This document shows, in pieces, positions 7,246-15,196 of a stretch of DNA of 54,658 bases. This DNA is from Micromonospora sp. C95 (lineage in GTDB: Bacteria > Actinomycetota > Actinomycetes > Mycobacteriales > Micromonosporaceae). Numbering within the stretch: position 1 is the first letter of the stretch; each line of letters starts with the position of its first letter. The DNA is taken from contig NZ_JAGPXT010000034.1 in NCBI RefSeq assembly GCF_018070465.1, positions 1-54,658 on the forward strand, given 5' to 3'. Both the position numbers and the translations under genes were made by a program. The notes below the pieces were generated by a model, which did no database searches, was not told where the DNA came from, and worked only from the letters and a program-made list of their open reading frames with translations.

Positions 7246-7935
7246 GTGGTGGGCAGACAGCTGAACTGGAACGAGTACGCCACGGCGTGGGCCCGGCTGC
7301 ACGGTGGGTTCGATCCCCGGGCCGCCACTCCGGTGGTACGTGGCTGGCTGCGCTTCTCCTACCACGTGGGGTTCCTGCTGGGCCGGCTGCGGGTCGGCCC
7401 GACCGCGGTCACGGTGGTCGGGGTGCTGCTCTGCCTCTGCGTACCGCTGCTCGCGGTCCGGCCCGGCGACGGGCCGTTCCTGGGCGCGCTGTTCGTGCTG
7501 CTCGCCTCGGTGGCCGACAGCGTCGACGGTGCGGTGGCGGTGGCCACCGGCCGCACCACCCGGCTCGGCTACGTCTACGACTCGCTTGCCGACCGGATCG
7601 GCGAGGCCGCGTGGCTGGTGGCGTTCTGGCTGGTCGGCGCGCCGGGAGCGCTGGTCGCCGCGGGCGGTGCGCTCTCCTGGCTGCACGAGTACGTCCGGGC
7701 CCGCGCGGTCGCCGCCGGCATGCGGGAGATCGGCGCGGTCACCGTGGGGGAACGGCCCACCCGGGTCTGCGTGGCGGTGGCGGGGCTGCTGCTGGCCGGC
7801 CTGAGCGGGCTGATCGAGGTGGACCTGGCCGCGGGCACCATCACCATGGCGACTGCCGTGTGGGTGCTGCTCGCCGCCTTCGGGCTGGGACAGTTGCTCT
7901 CCGCCGTGCGCCGGGCACTCGTCGACGCCGGCTGA
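7246..7935 (+). CDS. CDP-alcohol phosphatidyltransferase family membrane protein
   Basis: This 229-residue integral membrane enzyme belongs to the family that moves a phosphatidyl group from CDP-diacylglycerol to an alcohol, or makes related phosphodiesters. The signature region runs from D91: DSVDGAVAVATG then GYVYDSLADRIGEA, giving the metal-binding Asp residues of D-x2-D-G-x2-A-R-x8-G-x3-D-x3-D. The Arg normally after the Ala is Val here (AVAV). Five or six hydrophobic segments follow the family pattern. The substrate cannot be named. It is 43 nt downstream of metF and convergent with the carotenoid genes, whose stop is 2 nt away. Confidence 0.85.
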   Translation: MVGRQLNWNEYATAWARLHGGFDPRAATPVVRGWLRFSYHVGFLLGRLRVGPTAVTVVGVLLCLCVPLLAVRPGDGPFLGALFVLLASVADSVDGAVAVATGRTTRLGYVYDSLADRIGEAAWLVAFWLVGAPGALVAAGGALSWLHEYVRARAVAAGMREIGAVTVGERPTRVCVAVAGLLLAGLSGLIEVDLAAGTITMATAVWVLLAAFGLGQLLSAVRRALVDAG

Positions 7936-7936
7936 C

Positions 7937-9424
7937 CTACCAGGCGGGGCCGATCGCGTCGGCGACGATCTGCGCGGACAGGGTCACCATCGGCAGGCCA
8001 CCACCGGGATGGCTGGAGCCGCCGACCAGCCACAGGCCCCGGGCCGGTCCCCGGTTGGCCGGCCGGAGCAGGCCACCGGCGGTGCCGTAGATGGTGCCGC
8101 CCGGTGCGCCGGTGGCGGTGGCCAGATCGGCCGGGGTACGCACGTCGCGGAACACCAGCCGGTCGCGTACGTCCACGCCGCGTTCGGCCAGCACGTCCAG
8201 GATCCGGTCGGCGTACGCCTGGGCCAGCCCCGGCCGGCGCCAGTCGATCGCGCCCGGGGCGGTGCCCTGGCGGGCGGCGTTGACAAGCACGAACCACGCC
8301 TCGTGCCCGGCCGGGCGGACGGCCGGGTCGTCTGCCACGGTGACGAAGACCGTCGGGTCGGCGGCCGGGCGGGCCCGCACCCCCCGTCCCGGGTCACCGA
8401 AGACCGCGTCGAACTCGGCGTCGTAGTCGGTGGGGAAGAAGACGTTGTGGTGGGCCAGCCCGGAGTCGCCGCGTACGCCGAGCAGCAGCACGAAACCGGC
8501 CAGGCTGCGGTCGGTGAGCCCGGCCAGCCGGCGCGGGTCGGGCAGCAGGTCGCGGTAGACGCTGAGCGCGTCGACGTTTGCCACCACCACGTCGGCCGGG
8601 ATCGGAACTGTCGACCCGGCGACGCGTACCCCGTGCACCCGGCCGCCCACCGCGTCGATCCGGGTGACCGTGGTGCCGGTGCGCACCACCACCCCCAGGT
8701 CCAGGCAGCGGGACAGCAGCGCGTCGGCGAGGGTGCCTAGCCCGCCGCGCAGATACCAGCCGCCGAAGGCCAGCTCGGCGTAGGGGACCGCGACCAGCGC
8801 GGCGGGCGCCCGGCGCGGGTCGGCACCGGTGTAGGTGGCGTACCGGTCCAGCAGCATCCGCAGTCGCGGGTCGGAGATCAGGGTGCGACCCAGCCCACGC
8901 AGGCTCTGGCCGGGTCGGATCGCGGCCAGGTCGCCCAGCCGCCAGGCCAGCCGGGCCAGGTCGCGGGGGGAGTCGACACGGCGGCGCAGGATGTCGCGTT
9001 CGGAGGCCCGCCACACCCGGGCGGCGCGCCGCCACAACCGCTGCCAGTCGGCGGCGGCCCGGTCGCCGAGGGCCGCGCCGACGCGGGCGGTGAACTCGGC
9101 CGGGTCGGCGCAGGAGTCGAGCACCGGGCCGCCACCGGGAAAGACATGCCGCACGATCGGGTCCAGCGGCACCAGGTCGAGGTACTCGTCGAGCTTCGCC
9201 CCGGTCGCCTCGAACAGCTCCTGAAAGACCTCGGGCAGGGTCAGCAGGCTGGGGCCGGTGTCGAAGTGGAACGGGCCCTCGGGGGTGTCCCGGCGGTGCC
9301 GGCCGAGTTTGCCGCCCACCTCCTCGGCGCGTTCCAGAACTGTCACCCGGTGTCCGGTGACGGCCAGCCGGGCCGCGGTGGCCAGCCCACCCACCCCGGC
9401 ACCGATCACCACGATCCGCGCCAT
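7937..9424 (-). CDS. Carotenoid desaturase / phytoene desaturase-like FAD oxidoreductase (CrtD type)
   Basis: This 495-residue protein has the N-terminal Rossmann FAD motif VVIGAGVGGLATAARL, the family stretch FHFDTGPSLLTLPEVF, and the C-terminal FAD-binding segment ANRGPARGLWLVGGSSHPGG. It belongs to the CrtI/CrtD/CrtO family. Because the genes upstream encode a CruF-type hydratase and a glycosyltransferase, a 3',4'-desaturase role (CrtD) on the acyclic carotenoid end is the best guess; plain phytoene desaturation is the alternative. It is the last gene of a minus-strand run of five and is separated from the glycosyltransferase by 19 nt. Confidence 0.85.
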   Translation of the reverse strand: MARIVVIGAGVGGLATAARLAVTGHRVTVLERAEEVGGKLGRHRRDTPEGPFHFDTGPSLLTLPEVFQELFEATGAKLDEYLDLVPLDPIVRHVFPGGGPVLDSCADPAEFTARVGAALGDRAAADWQRLWRRAARVWRASERDILRRRVDSPRDLARLAWRLGDLAAIRPGQSLRGLGRTLISDPRLRMLLDRYATYTGADPRRAPAALVAVPYAELAFGGWYLRGGLGTLADALLSRCLDLGVVVRTGTTVTRIDAVGGRVHGVRVAGSTVPIPADVVVANVDALSVYRDLLPDPRRLAGLTDRSLAGFVLLLGVRGDSGLAHHNVFFPTDYDAEFDAVFGDPGRGVRARPAADPTVFVTVADDPAVRPAGHEAWFVLVNAARQGTAPGAIDWRRPGLAQAYADRILDVLAERGVDVRDRLVFRDVRTPADLATATGAPGGTIYGTAGGLLRPANRGPARGLWLVGGSSHPGGGLPMVTLSAQIVADAIGPAW

Positions 9425-9443
9425 GCCGCGTCCTCCCGGGCCG

Positions 9444-10571
9444 CTATCCGATCGGACGGCCGCGCCAGGACAGGCGTCGCCGCTTGCGCAGATGGTACGA
9501 CCGCAGGGTCAGCCAACCGAGGACCGCGACCGACACGGGATGGCCCAGCGCGTCGGGCCAGGTCCGGCCGCCGGTGGCCCGGGCGCTTACCACCCGCCCG
9601 GCCACCCCCGCCAGGTACGCGCCGACGGCGATCCCGGCCACCGTCGGCGCACCGGCGAGCAGTGCCGCGCCGGCCACCAGCGGTGGTGCGGTGTAGAGCG
9701 CCAGCAGCACGGTAAGCACCACGGCCGCGGCGCTCGGGTGCCCGAACGAGGCCCACAACGACTTGGTGTAGCCGTCCCGCAGCTGCGGCCAGTCCTCGTA
9801 CATCCGGCAGCTGGCCAGCCGGGAGCCGTCGGCGAGGGCGATCCGGCCGCCGGCCCGCTTCACCGCCCGGGCCAGCTCGATGTCCTCCAGCACCCGGTCG
9901 GCGACTGCCGCGTGCCCGCCGGCCCGCAGGTAACCGGCCCGGTCGACGACCAGGAACTGCCCGCCGGCCGCGGCCAGCGACGGCCGGGGCGAACGCTCCA
10001 TCGCCCGCAGCGGCAGGAAGGTCAGCCACAGCCACTGCAACAGCGGCTGCACCAGCCGGTCGGCCATCGTCCGCACCACGATCCGTGGGTACGGCGACAG
10101 CAGCGTCGCCCCGGCGGCGCGTAGTTCGGTGACCGCCGCCGCCACGGCGTACGGTTCGAGCACCACGTCGGCGTCCACGAAGACAAGGGCGGTGGCCGAC
10201 CCCTCGACCCGGGTGGCCAACTGCCAGCAGGCGTGCGGCTTGCCCAGCCAGCCCGGCGGCGGGGTCACCCCGGTGAGCAGGGTGACCCGGGGGTCGTCGG
10301 CGACGACCGTGCGGACCACCTCGGCGGTGCCGTCGACCGAGCCGTCGTCGAGCACCACGACGCGCAGCCCGGGTACTCCCCGCTGGGCGAGCAGGGCGCG
10401 CAGGCACGGGGTCACCCGGTCGGCCTCGTCACGCAGCGGCAACAGCACCGCCACCGGCTCGGTCACCTCCACCGGCCGGTCGGCCGGCCGGCGCAGCCAA
10501 CGGCCGGCGTTGACCACGGTGTGCGCGGTCAGCACGGTGACGCCGAGCAACAGGACCAGCGCGGCGGTCAT
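9444..10571 (-). CDS. Family 2 glycosyltransferase, probable carotenoid glycosyltransferase
   Basis: This 375-residue membrane-attached GT-A enzyme has an N-terminal membrane helix (TAALVLLLGVTVLTAHTVVN), the nucleotide-sugar fold (VAVLLPLRDEADRV, VVVLDDGSVDGT), the metal motif VFVDADVV, the acceptor-side LEDIELARAVK, and hydrophobic segments near the C-terminus. The start codon ATG 10571 overlaps the CruF stop (ATGA), showing translational coupling. Being next to CruF and a CrtD-like enzyme suggests it adds a sugar to the hydroxylated carotenoid end, as CruG-type enzymes do. The sugar is not predictable. Confidence 0.82.
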   Translation of the reverse strand: MTAALVLLLGVTVLTAHTVVNAGRWLRRPADRPVEVTEPVAVLLPLRDEADRVTPCLRALLAQRGVPGLRVVVLDDGSVDGTAEVVRTVVADDPRVTLLTGVTPPPGWLGKPHACWQLATRVEGSATALVFVDADVVLEPYAVAAAVTELRAAGATLLSPYPRIVVRTMADRLVQPLLQWLWLTFLPLRAMERSPRPSLAAAGGQFLVVDRAGYLRAGGHAAVADRVLEDIELARAVKRAGGRIALADGSRLASCRMYEDWPQLRDGYTKSLWASFGHPSAAAVVLTVLLALYTAPPLVAGAALLAGAPTVAGIAVGAYLAGVAGRVVSARATGGRTWPDALGHPVSVAVLGWLTLRSYHLRKRRRLSWRGRPIG

Positions 10572-11407
10572 GCCGCCACGTCGACCGGGGAGCGTGGCGA
10601 ACCGGTGTCCCGGTCGTGGGTCCGTCGGGCCCGCAGCAGCGTGACGGCAAGCGGTACGGCGACCACCGCCATGCCGGCCGCACCCCAGACCGCCGAGGCG
10701 GGCAGGTCGAGGAAGACGGCGTGGGCGAGCGCGCTGGAGCCGTACGTCCACAGGTAGAGCGCGTACATCGGCTGGTCGCCGGTGTCGGTGGTGGCCACGG
10801 CGGGCCCGGCGAGCGGACGCAGCGCGGTCATCATCAGCACCGCGAACAGCAGCCAGCCCAGGTAGTTGCTGATCGGGATGCCGGGCAGCCCGGGCAGGGC
10901 CGGCGTGGCGTCCCGCCACACCCAGTGGCCCTCGGCCACCATCTGCGGATCGAGGAAGAGGTCCCAGGTGGCCAACCCGAGCGTGGCCAACGCGATCCGC
11001 CCCGGCCAACGCCACCGACCGGTCGACCCGCCGGTGAGCCGGGTGGCCGCCAACCAGGCGGGCCAGGCCATCCAGGTCCAGGCCAGCGGGATGATCAGCG
11101 GTACGCCGGCCAGTTTCGGGCCGAGCTGGCCGGAGTAGTCGTAGCTGCCGAACGGGAAGCCGGTGGCCACGCCGAGCGCCTCGATGGCGAACCCGCCGCC
11201 GGTGGCCACCGTGACCAGTGCCGCCGCCGCCCGTGGCCCCCGGGACGCCAGGGCGTGACCGACCGAGAGCAGGTAGCCGAGCACGACCGTGGCCACGGTC
11301 AGTCGGGCCCGGGTGGTCCCGGCGGTCAGCGGGTAGCAGATCTGCGCCAGTACCAGCAGGGCCAGCAGCGTCCAGGCGTAGCCGCGGGCCGCCGAACGTG
11401 CGGTCAT
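10568..11407 (-). CDS. cruF: Carotenoid biosynthesis protein, CruF-type C-1',2' hydratase
   Basis: This 279-residue polytopic membrane protein matches the carotenoid 1',2'-hydratase family. Visible family features are FAIEALGVATGFPFGSYDYS, AGVPLIIPLAWTWMAWPAW, WDLFLDPQMVAEGHWVW and GIPISNYLGWLL, arranged over about seven hydrophobic segments. CruF hydrates the terminal double bond of an acyclic carotenoid end, creating the hydroxyl later glycosylated. It overlaps both neighbours by 4 nt (ATGA junctions), so it is tightly coupled to the acetyltransferase upstream and the glycosyltransferase downstream. Confidence 0.87.
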   Translation of the reverse strand: MTARSAARGYAWTLLALLVLAQICYPLTAGTTRARLTVATVVLGYLLSVGHALASRGPRAAAALVTVATGGGFAIEALGVATGFPFGSYDYSGQLGPKLAGVPLIIPLAWTWMAWPAWLAATRLTGGSTGRWRWPGRIALATLGLATWDLFLDPQMVAEGHWVWRDATPALPGLPGIPISNYLGWLLFAVLMMTALRPLAGPAVATTDTGDQPMYALYLWTYGSSALAHAVFLDLPASAVWGAAGMAVVAVPLAVTLLRARRTHDRDTGSPRSPVDVAA

Positions 11408-11997
11408 GACCGCACGGGTGGTGGGGTCGGCGCCGACGGCGGTGGTGTCGATCCCGGCACGGGCAGCGGCAGATCCCGGCCGAGCACCCCGAACGGGCGC
11501 TCGTCGCCGGGGAAACGGAAGTCGCGCAGCACGTCGACGAAACCGAACCGGCGGTACAGCCGCCAGGCGCGCGAGGTCTGCTCGTCGGCCTCCGGGGTGG
11601 ACAGCAGGGTGGTGGCGCTCTCGGCCATGGTGAGCAGGGCGCGCAGTTGGCCGGCGCCCAACCCGTGACCCTGGGCCGGTGGCCGTACGTGCAGCTCGAC
11701 CACCTCGAAGCAGTCGGTCAGCCAGCGCCGCCGGGTGGGCTGGTCCAGTGCCCGCCAGACCTGGTCGTGCCACCACTGACCGGCGGCACCGACGTAGCCG
11801 TACCCGAAACCGGCCAGCTGGCCGGAGCTGGTGAGGCTGGCCACGGCACGGAAGCCGGGTCGGCGTACGTGGGTGGCGATGTAGCCGCGGCGGGCCTCCA
11901 GCAGGTCGGCGCGGTAGCCCATCGCCTCGCCGTAGACGGCCACCACGTCGTCCAGCCGCCGGAGGAGATCGTCCGGCGTCCACCGCACCAACCTCAT
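11404..11997 (-). CDS. GNAT-family N-acetyltransferase
   Basis: This 197-residue protein shows the GNAT fold: a beta strand VVELHVRPPAQGHGLG giving the acetyl-CoA pyrophosphate loop (Q-G-H-G-L-G), then QLRALLTMAESATTLLSTP and AWRLYRRFGFVDV near the end. The last 20 residues are Pro-rich. Substrate unknown. It overlaps the CrtA-like gene and cruF by 4 nt on each side, so it is embedded in the carotenoid operon and may act on pigment or on a metabolite of the same pathway. That link rests on position only. Confidence 0.8.
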   Translation of the reverse strand: MRLVRWTPDDLLRRLDDVVAVYGEAMGYRADLLEARRGYIATHVRRPGFRAVASLTSSGQLAGFGYGYVGAAGQWWHDQVWRALDQPTRRRWLTDCFEVVELHVRPPAQGHGLGAGQLRALLTMAESATTLLSTPEADEQTSRAWRLYRRFGFVDVLRDFRFPGDERPFGVLGRDLPLPVPGSTPPPSAPTPPPVRS

Positions 11998-12737
11998 GCC
12001 CGTTCACCCTTCGCCGGGCCACCGTCGTCGGTGACCCACCCCAGTACCGTCCGGTCGCCGACCACGTCCCGCACCTCGAATCGGGCGAAGAGTTCCTCCG
12101 CGTACCACCGCTGGGTCTCCGTCCGGGTGATCGCGGCCCGGTGCTGCGGGTGACGGTACGCGAACGCCACGAGGTCCGTCGGATCACGCCACACGCTCAC
12201 CGTGCCCTGCCAGCCCAGGGGCGCCTCGCCGACGCCGAAGCGGGCCAGCAGCCCCGGTGCGGCGTGCAGGGCGGCGGCCACCGGCGGGACCGCCCGCCAG
12301 AAGGTGAGTGCCCGGGCCGGGCGCAGCCGGGCCCGGGTCAGCGCCAGCACCGGGCCGGTGACCCGGCCACCGGCGGGCGCACCGAACGGCCGCCGGCCGG
12401 ACCACTCACCCCGGCTGGTCAGCGGTCGCAGGTCGAGCCGGACGCCCGCGCGGGCGAGACCGGACCAGGCCCGCGCCACCGGCGAGTCGGCGAACCGGCC
12501 GGCCGCGGCGGGGGAGTCCCAGACCGTCAGCGCCGCCCACCGGGTCAGGTCCGCGTCGCCGGGCCCGAAGCCGGTGCCGGTCCCGGTGCCGAGCAGCTTG
12601 CCGAACCGTACGCCGGGCAGGGCCCGCAGCCGGCGCGGGTCGACCGCCATCCGGGTCAGCGCCCGGCCCACGGCGGCCGGTGCGATCCGCCACACGTGCA
12701 GGGTGACCAGCTCGGGGACGCTCTGCGGATGACTCAC
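11994..12737 (-). CDS. Spheroidene monooxygenase-like (CrtA-like) protein
   Basis: This 247-residue protein resembles CrtA-type monooxygenases: VTLHVWRIAPAAVGRALTRM at the start, FGKLLGTGTGTGF, RWAALTVWDSPAAAGRFADS, LTRARLRPARALTFWRAVPP and GWQGTVSVWRDPTDLVAFAY. CrtA inserts a keto group next to a methoxy or hydroxy end of acyclic carotenoids in purple bacteria; here the actual reaction is unproven, though the first position in the carotenoid operon fits. GTG 12735-12737 is used as the start. The 76-nt spacer to the YbaK gene carries an 8-bp inverted repeat (CGCCTCGC/GCGAGGCG). Confidence 0.72.
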   Translation of the reverse strand: MSHPQSVPELVTLHVWRIAPAAVGRALTRMAVDPRRLRALPGVRFGKLLGTGTGTGFGPGDADLTRWAALTVWDSPAAAGRFADSPVARAWSGLARAGVRLDLRPLTSRGEWSGRRPFGAPAGGRVTGPVLALTRARLRPARALTFWRAVPPVAAALHAAPGLLARFGVGEAPLGWQGTVSVWRDPTDLVAFAYRHPQHRAAITRTETQRWYAEELFARFEVRDVVGDRTVLGWVTDDGGPAKGERA

Positions 12738-12813
12738 GCCGCCGCCTCGCCGCGCTCGCCGCCGGCGCGAGGCGCCACTGTGCTGTGCCTGATGGTTCGC
12801 TCGCTTCGCTCGT

Positions 12814-13302
12814 TCACGCCACGTCGGTCGGGGTCCCGCCGGTGACCCGCAGCAGCTCGGCGTACGTGGTGGGAAAGACCGCCTGCGGTACACCACCGGC
12901 GGCCCAGATCTCGTCGTACTTGTCCAGGGCGGTGTCGACGAGCGTGCGCAGCGGCTGCGGGTGACCCACCGGGGCGACCCCGCCGATCACCTGTCCGGTG
13001 TGCTCCTTGACGAACTGCGGGGTGGCCCGGCGCAGCCGGGTGACGGCGAGCCGGGTGGCCAGACCGGCGGTGTCCACCCGGTGCGCGCCGGAGGTGAGCA
13101 CCAGCAGCGGGGTGCCGTCGGCGTCGAAGACGAGCGAGTTGGCGATGGCGCCGACGTCGACACCGACCGCCTCGGCGGCGGCCGCGGCGGTGTGCACGGC
13201 GTCGGGCAGCAGGCGGACCGTGGCGGGCGCGTCGGAGCCGTCCCGGGCGTTCGCGGCGTCGAGGGCGTCCTGCACCGCCCGGACGTTCGGGTGTGACTGC
13301 AT
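12814..13302 (-). CDS. YbaK/EbsC-family aminoacyl-tRNA deacylase
   Basis: This 162-residue protein has the YbaK/ProX fold: ANSLVFDADGTPLLVLTSGAH, RLRRATPQFVKEHTGQVIGG, VAPVGHPQPLRTLVDTAL and YDEIWAAGGVPQAVFPTT. Members hydrolyse mischarged Cys- or Ala-tRNA in trans. Substrate specificity is not visible. Start ATG 13300-13302 is chosen by family length; the frame is open further upstream. It precedes the carotenoid operon in the same direction. Confidence 0.88.
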   Translation of the reverse strand: MQSHPNVRAVQDALDAANARDGSDAPATVRLLPDAVHTAAAAAEAVGVDVGAIANSLVFDADGTPLLVLTSGAHRVDTAGLATRLAVTRLRRATPQFVKEHTGQVIGGVAPVGHPQPLRTLVDTALDKYDEIWAAGGVPQAVFPTTYAELLRVTGGTPTDVA

Positions 13303-13405
13303 GCCGCCATTCTTCCCGGTACGCGGACCGCCCACGCCACCGCCCACGCCGCCCGGGGTAGTCGGCGCGCAGCGACCGGCGCAGCGACCGGCGCAGTGGC
13401 ACGGG

Positions 13406-13467
13406 TTGCCGCATGTCGCGGTATCCCGGGCCGGTTGAAGCCGCGAGTTGCGGCGTCTCGCGGGACG
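13406..13467. repeat. Imperfect palindromic intergenic element, copy B
   Basis: A 62-nt segment starting TTGCCGCATGTCGCGG aligns by eye with 17130-17190 at roughly 70% identity, sharing GGGCCGGTTGA. Its ends CCGCATGTCGCGG and CCGCGAGTTGCGG pair at 11 of 13 positions, so it can form a hairpin. The full stretch 13303-13888 (586 nt) has no gene: it also contains a 12-nt tandem repeat (13367-13396), the SOS promoter region and a long leader of the HEPN gene. Confidence 0.4.
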
Positions 13468-13503
13468 CTGTTGATCCGATCGACGTTGTCGGCGCGTCAC
13501 ACG

Positions 13504-13532
13504 TTGCGTTTTCGTCGGGGGGAGGGTGTACT
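13504..13532 (+). promoter_or_regulatory. Candidate promoter of the mutasome operon
   Basis: TTGCGT (13504-13509) and TGTACT (13527-13532) are separated by 17 nt and lie just upstream of the LexA box. Transcription would start near 13539, giving a 5' leader of about 350 nt before the HEPN gene. Confidence 0.4.
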
Positions 13533-13544
13533 GTCAGCAGTAGT

Positions 13545-13560
13545 TAGAACGAGTGTTCGA
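13545..13560. promoter_or_regulatory. LexA (SOS) box
   Basis: The site reads TAGAACGAGTGTTCGA. The actinobacterial LexA operator is TCGAAC-N4-GTTCGA; 11 of 12 defined bases match and the GAAC-N4-GTTC core is perfect. A second short palindrome, CGAACGTTCG, follows at 13567-13576. Its place ahead of HEPN-imuA'-imuB-dnaE2 is what is expected for damage-inducible mutasome genes. Confidence 0.8.
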
Positions 13561-13888
13561 TTGCCTCGAACGTTCGTTCCAACCCCTCTCGGGGGCGGGT
13601 GTTTCGCGGCACCGGCCTCCGACAGGTGTGGTGCCGCGGACCGCACCTGGGCACCGGGCAGTCGCGAGTCCGGGCCCGTCAGGCAGGACCGTCGTCCGCC
13701 GCCCACCGACCCCCGGGCGGCGGACGACGGACCCGCCGGTACGCCGGCCGGGTGTGGTGTGGGGAAGCTCCGCACCCGGCCGGCCACCCACCTGGTGCGT
13801 CTTCCTCCGCACCGACCGCCGCGGGCTACCGCGTCGACGGATCCGACCCGTCGTGCACCTGCCCGCCCCGGCTCATCTGGAGGAGACC

Positions 13889-14338
13889 ATGCCGACCAGT
13901 CCGGCTCAGGCACCGACGGTGCCCGCGAACGTGCTGCCGCACCGTACTCCCGTCCAGTTGCTCGCGGTGGCCCGGCAGGGGCTCGCCGAGGCCGCCCGGA
14001 CCGGCCCCGACGGCCTCCGGTACGCCGCCGCCCACCTCGCGGCCCTGCGCGCCGCCGCGGCGGTGCTCGCCGCCCGCGCCCGTCCCGCACCTACCCGACG
14101 CCACCGGATCACGAGCGTCTGGGTCCTGCTCGCCAACGTCGCCCCCGAACTCGACGAGTGGGCCGGCTACTTCGCCCTCGGTGCCGGCAAACGGGCCGCC
14201 GCCGAGGCCGGCATACCCCGGGTGGTGACCGCCCGGGAGGCCGACGACCTGCTCCGCGCCGCCGAGGAGTTCGTGGCGGTGGTGGAGGCGGCACTCGGCC
14301 TGGCACACCAGCCGGCGATCGACGGTCTCGTCGCCTGA
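13889..14338 (+). CDS. SAV_6107-type HEPN domain protein
   Basis: This 149-residue helical protein resembles the actinobacterial SAV_6107 HEPN family. It contains GLRYAAAHLAALRAAAAVLA, a middle helix SVWVLLANVAPELDEWAGYF and a final helix AEEFVAVVEAALGLAH. R44 and H49 form an R-x4-H pattern of the kind used by HEPN RNases, but whether it is catalytic is unknown. The ATG follows a strong ribosome binding site (GGAGGAG, 13879-13885). It is the first gene after the LexA box, in line with imuA', imuB and dnaE2, so damage induction and a role near translesion synthesis are plausible but inferred. Confidence 0.72.
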   Translation: MPTSPAQAPTVPANVLPHRTPVQLLAVARQGLAEAARTGPDGLRYAAAHLAALRAAAAVLAARARPAPTRRHRITSVWVLLANVAPELDEWAGYFALGAGKRAAAEAGIPRVVTAREADDLLRAAEEFVAVVEAALGLAHQPAIDGLVA

Positions 14339-14341
14339 GCC

Positions 14342-14387
14342 GCGGCGTCCGGCCGCCTCGGCGGGACCCAGGGTGGCCGGACGCCGC
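14342..14387. terminator. Hairpin between the HEPN gene and imuA'
   Basis: GCGGCGTCCGGCC (14342-14354) and GGCCGGACGCCGC (14375-14387) are a perfect 13-bp inverted repeat with a 20-nt loop, placed 3 nt after the HEPN stop. There is no following T-run, so it may act as a weak terminator or attenuator, or stabilise the upstream mRNA. Confidence 0.5.
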
Positions 14388-14470
14388 CCCACCACACGCA
14401 CGTTCTTTCTGATCCACGACAGCACCAACCACGGGCCGGGATGTCCGTGACGACGACGGGGGAGGGTCCG

Positions 14471-15196
14471 ATGGCGGGCCGCATGGTGGTCGGTTCCGCC
14501 GCGCTGGCCGGGCTGGTCCGCCCAGCCAGCGCACCCGACCCGGCGGGTGGGCACCGGGTGCTGCCCGTGCGGCCCGAACTGACCGGGTTGCTGCCCAACC
14601 GGGGGTTGCGGCGCGGCAGCACCATCGCGGTCGGCGGTGGACAGGCCCGACCCAGCGGCACCACCTCGTTGTTGCTCGCGCTGCTCGCCGAGGCGTCCCG
14701 CGCCGGATCCTGGTGCGCCGTGGTCGGGATGCCGACCTTCGGGGCCGGGGCGGCGGCCGAGGCCGGCATCGTGCTGGACCGGCTGGCCCTGGTGCCGCAG
14801 CCCGGTCCGGAGTGGCCCACCGTCGTCGCCGCGCTCATCGACGGGGTCGACGTGGTGGTCACCGCGGTCCCATCCACCGTCTCCGCCTCCGTCGCCGACC
14901 GGTTGGCCGCGCGGGCCCGGCAACGCGGCAGCGTGCTGGTGCCGTACGGCCGGTGGGACGGCGCGGACGTGACGCTCCAGGTGGTCCGTGGGATCTGGCA
15001 GGGACTCGGGCCGGGGCGGGGACGGTTGCGCCGCCGGGAGGTGACCATCTCGGCTCGCGGGCGGGGCGCCGCCGCCCGGCCCCGAGAGGTAAAGGTCTGG
15101 CTGCCCGGTGACGAGCTGACCCGGGTCATCCCGGGCCCGACCACCGTCGCCCGGCCGGGTGCCTCGCGCCTGCGGGTGGTGGCGGGCCGTGGGTGA
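14471..15196 (+). CDS. imuA': ImuA'-like mutasome protein
   Basis: This 241-residue RecA-like protein precedes imuB and dnaE2, the place and size expected for ImuA', which helps recruit the DnaE2 mutasome. The core reads LPNRGLRRGSTIAVGGG, TSLLLALLAEASRAGSWCAV, GMPTFGAGAAAEAGI, GVDVVVTAVPS and SVLVPYGRW. The Walker A position (GGGQARPSGTTS) lacks the usual G-K-T/S, so ATP hydrolysis is doubtful. ATG 14471 is preferred because GGGGGAGGG sits just upstream; ATG 14441 is in frame. Its stop overlaps the imuB start. Confidence 0.8.
   Translation: MAGRMVVGSAALAGLVRPASAPDPAGGHRVLPVRPELTGLLPNRGLRRGSTIAVGGGQARPSGTTSLLLALLAEASRAGSWCAVVGMPTFGAGAAAEAGIVLDRLALVPQPGPEWPTVVAALIDGVDVVVTAVPSTVSASVADRLAARARQRGSVLVPYGRWDGADVTLQVVRGIWQGLGPGRGRLRRREVTISARGRGAAARPREVKVWLPGDELTRVIPGPTTVARPGASRLRVVAGRG

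Noticed and set aside
13367..13396. 12-nt tandem repeat (GCGCAGCGACCG, 2.5 copies)
   Set aside because: Too short to distinguish from local GC-rich slippage; noted only within the description of the intergenic stretch.
13553..13888. Upstream extension of the HEPN gene to 13553
   Set aside because: The frame is open but Arg/Pro/Gly low-complexity and begins right at the SOS box; the ATG with a strong ribosome binding site at 13889 gives the family start.
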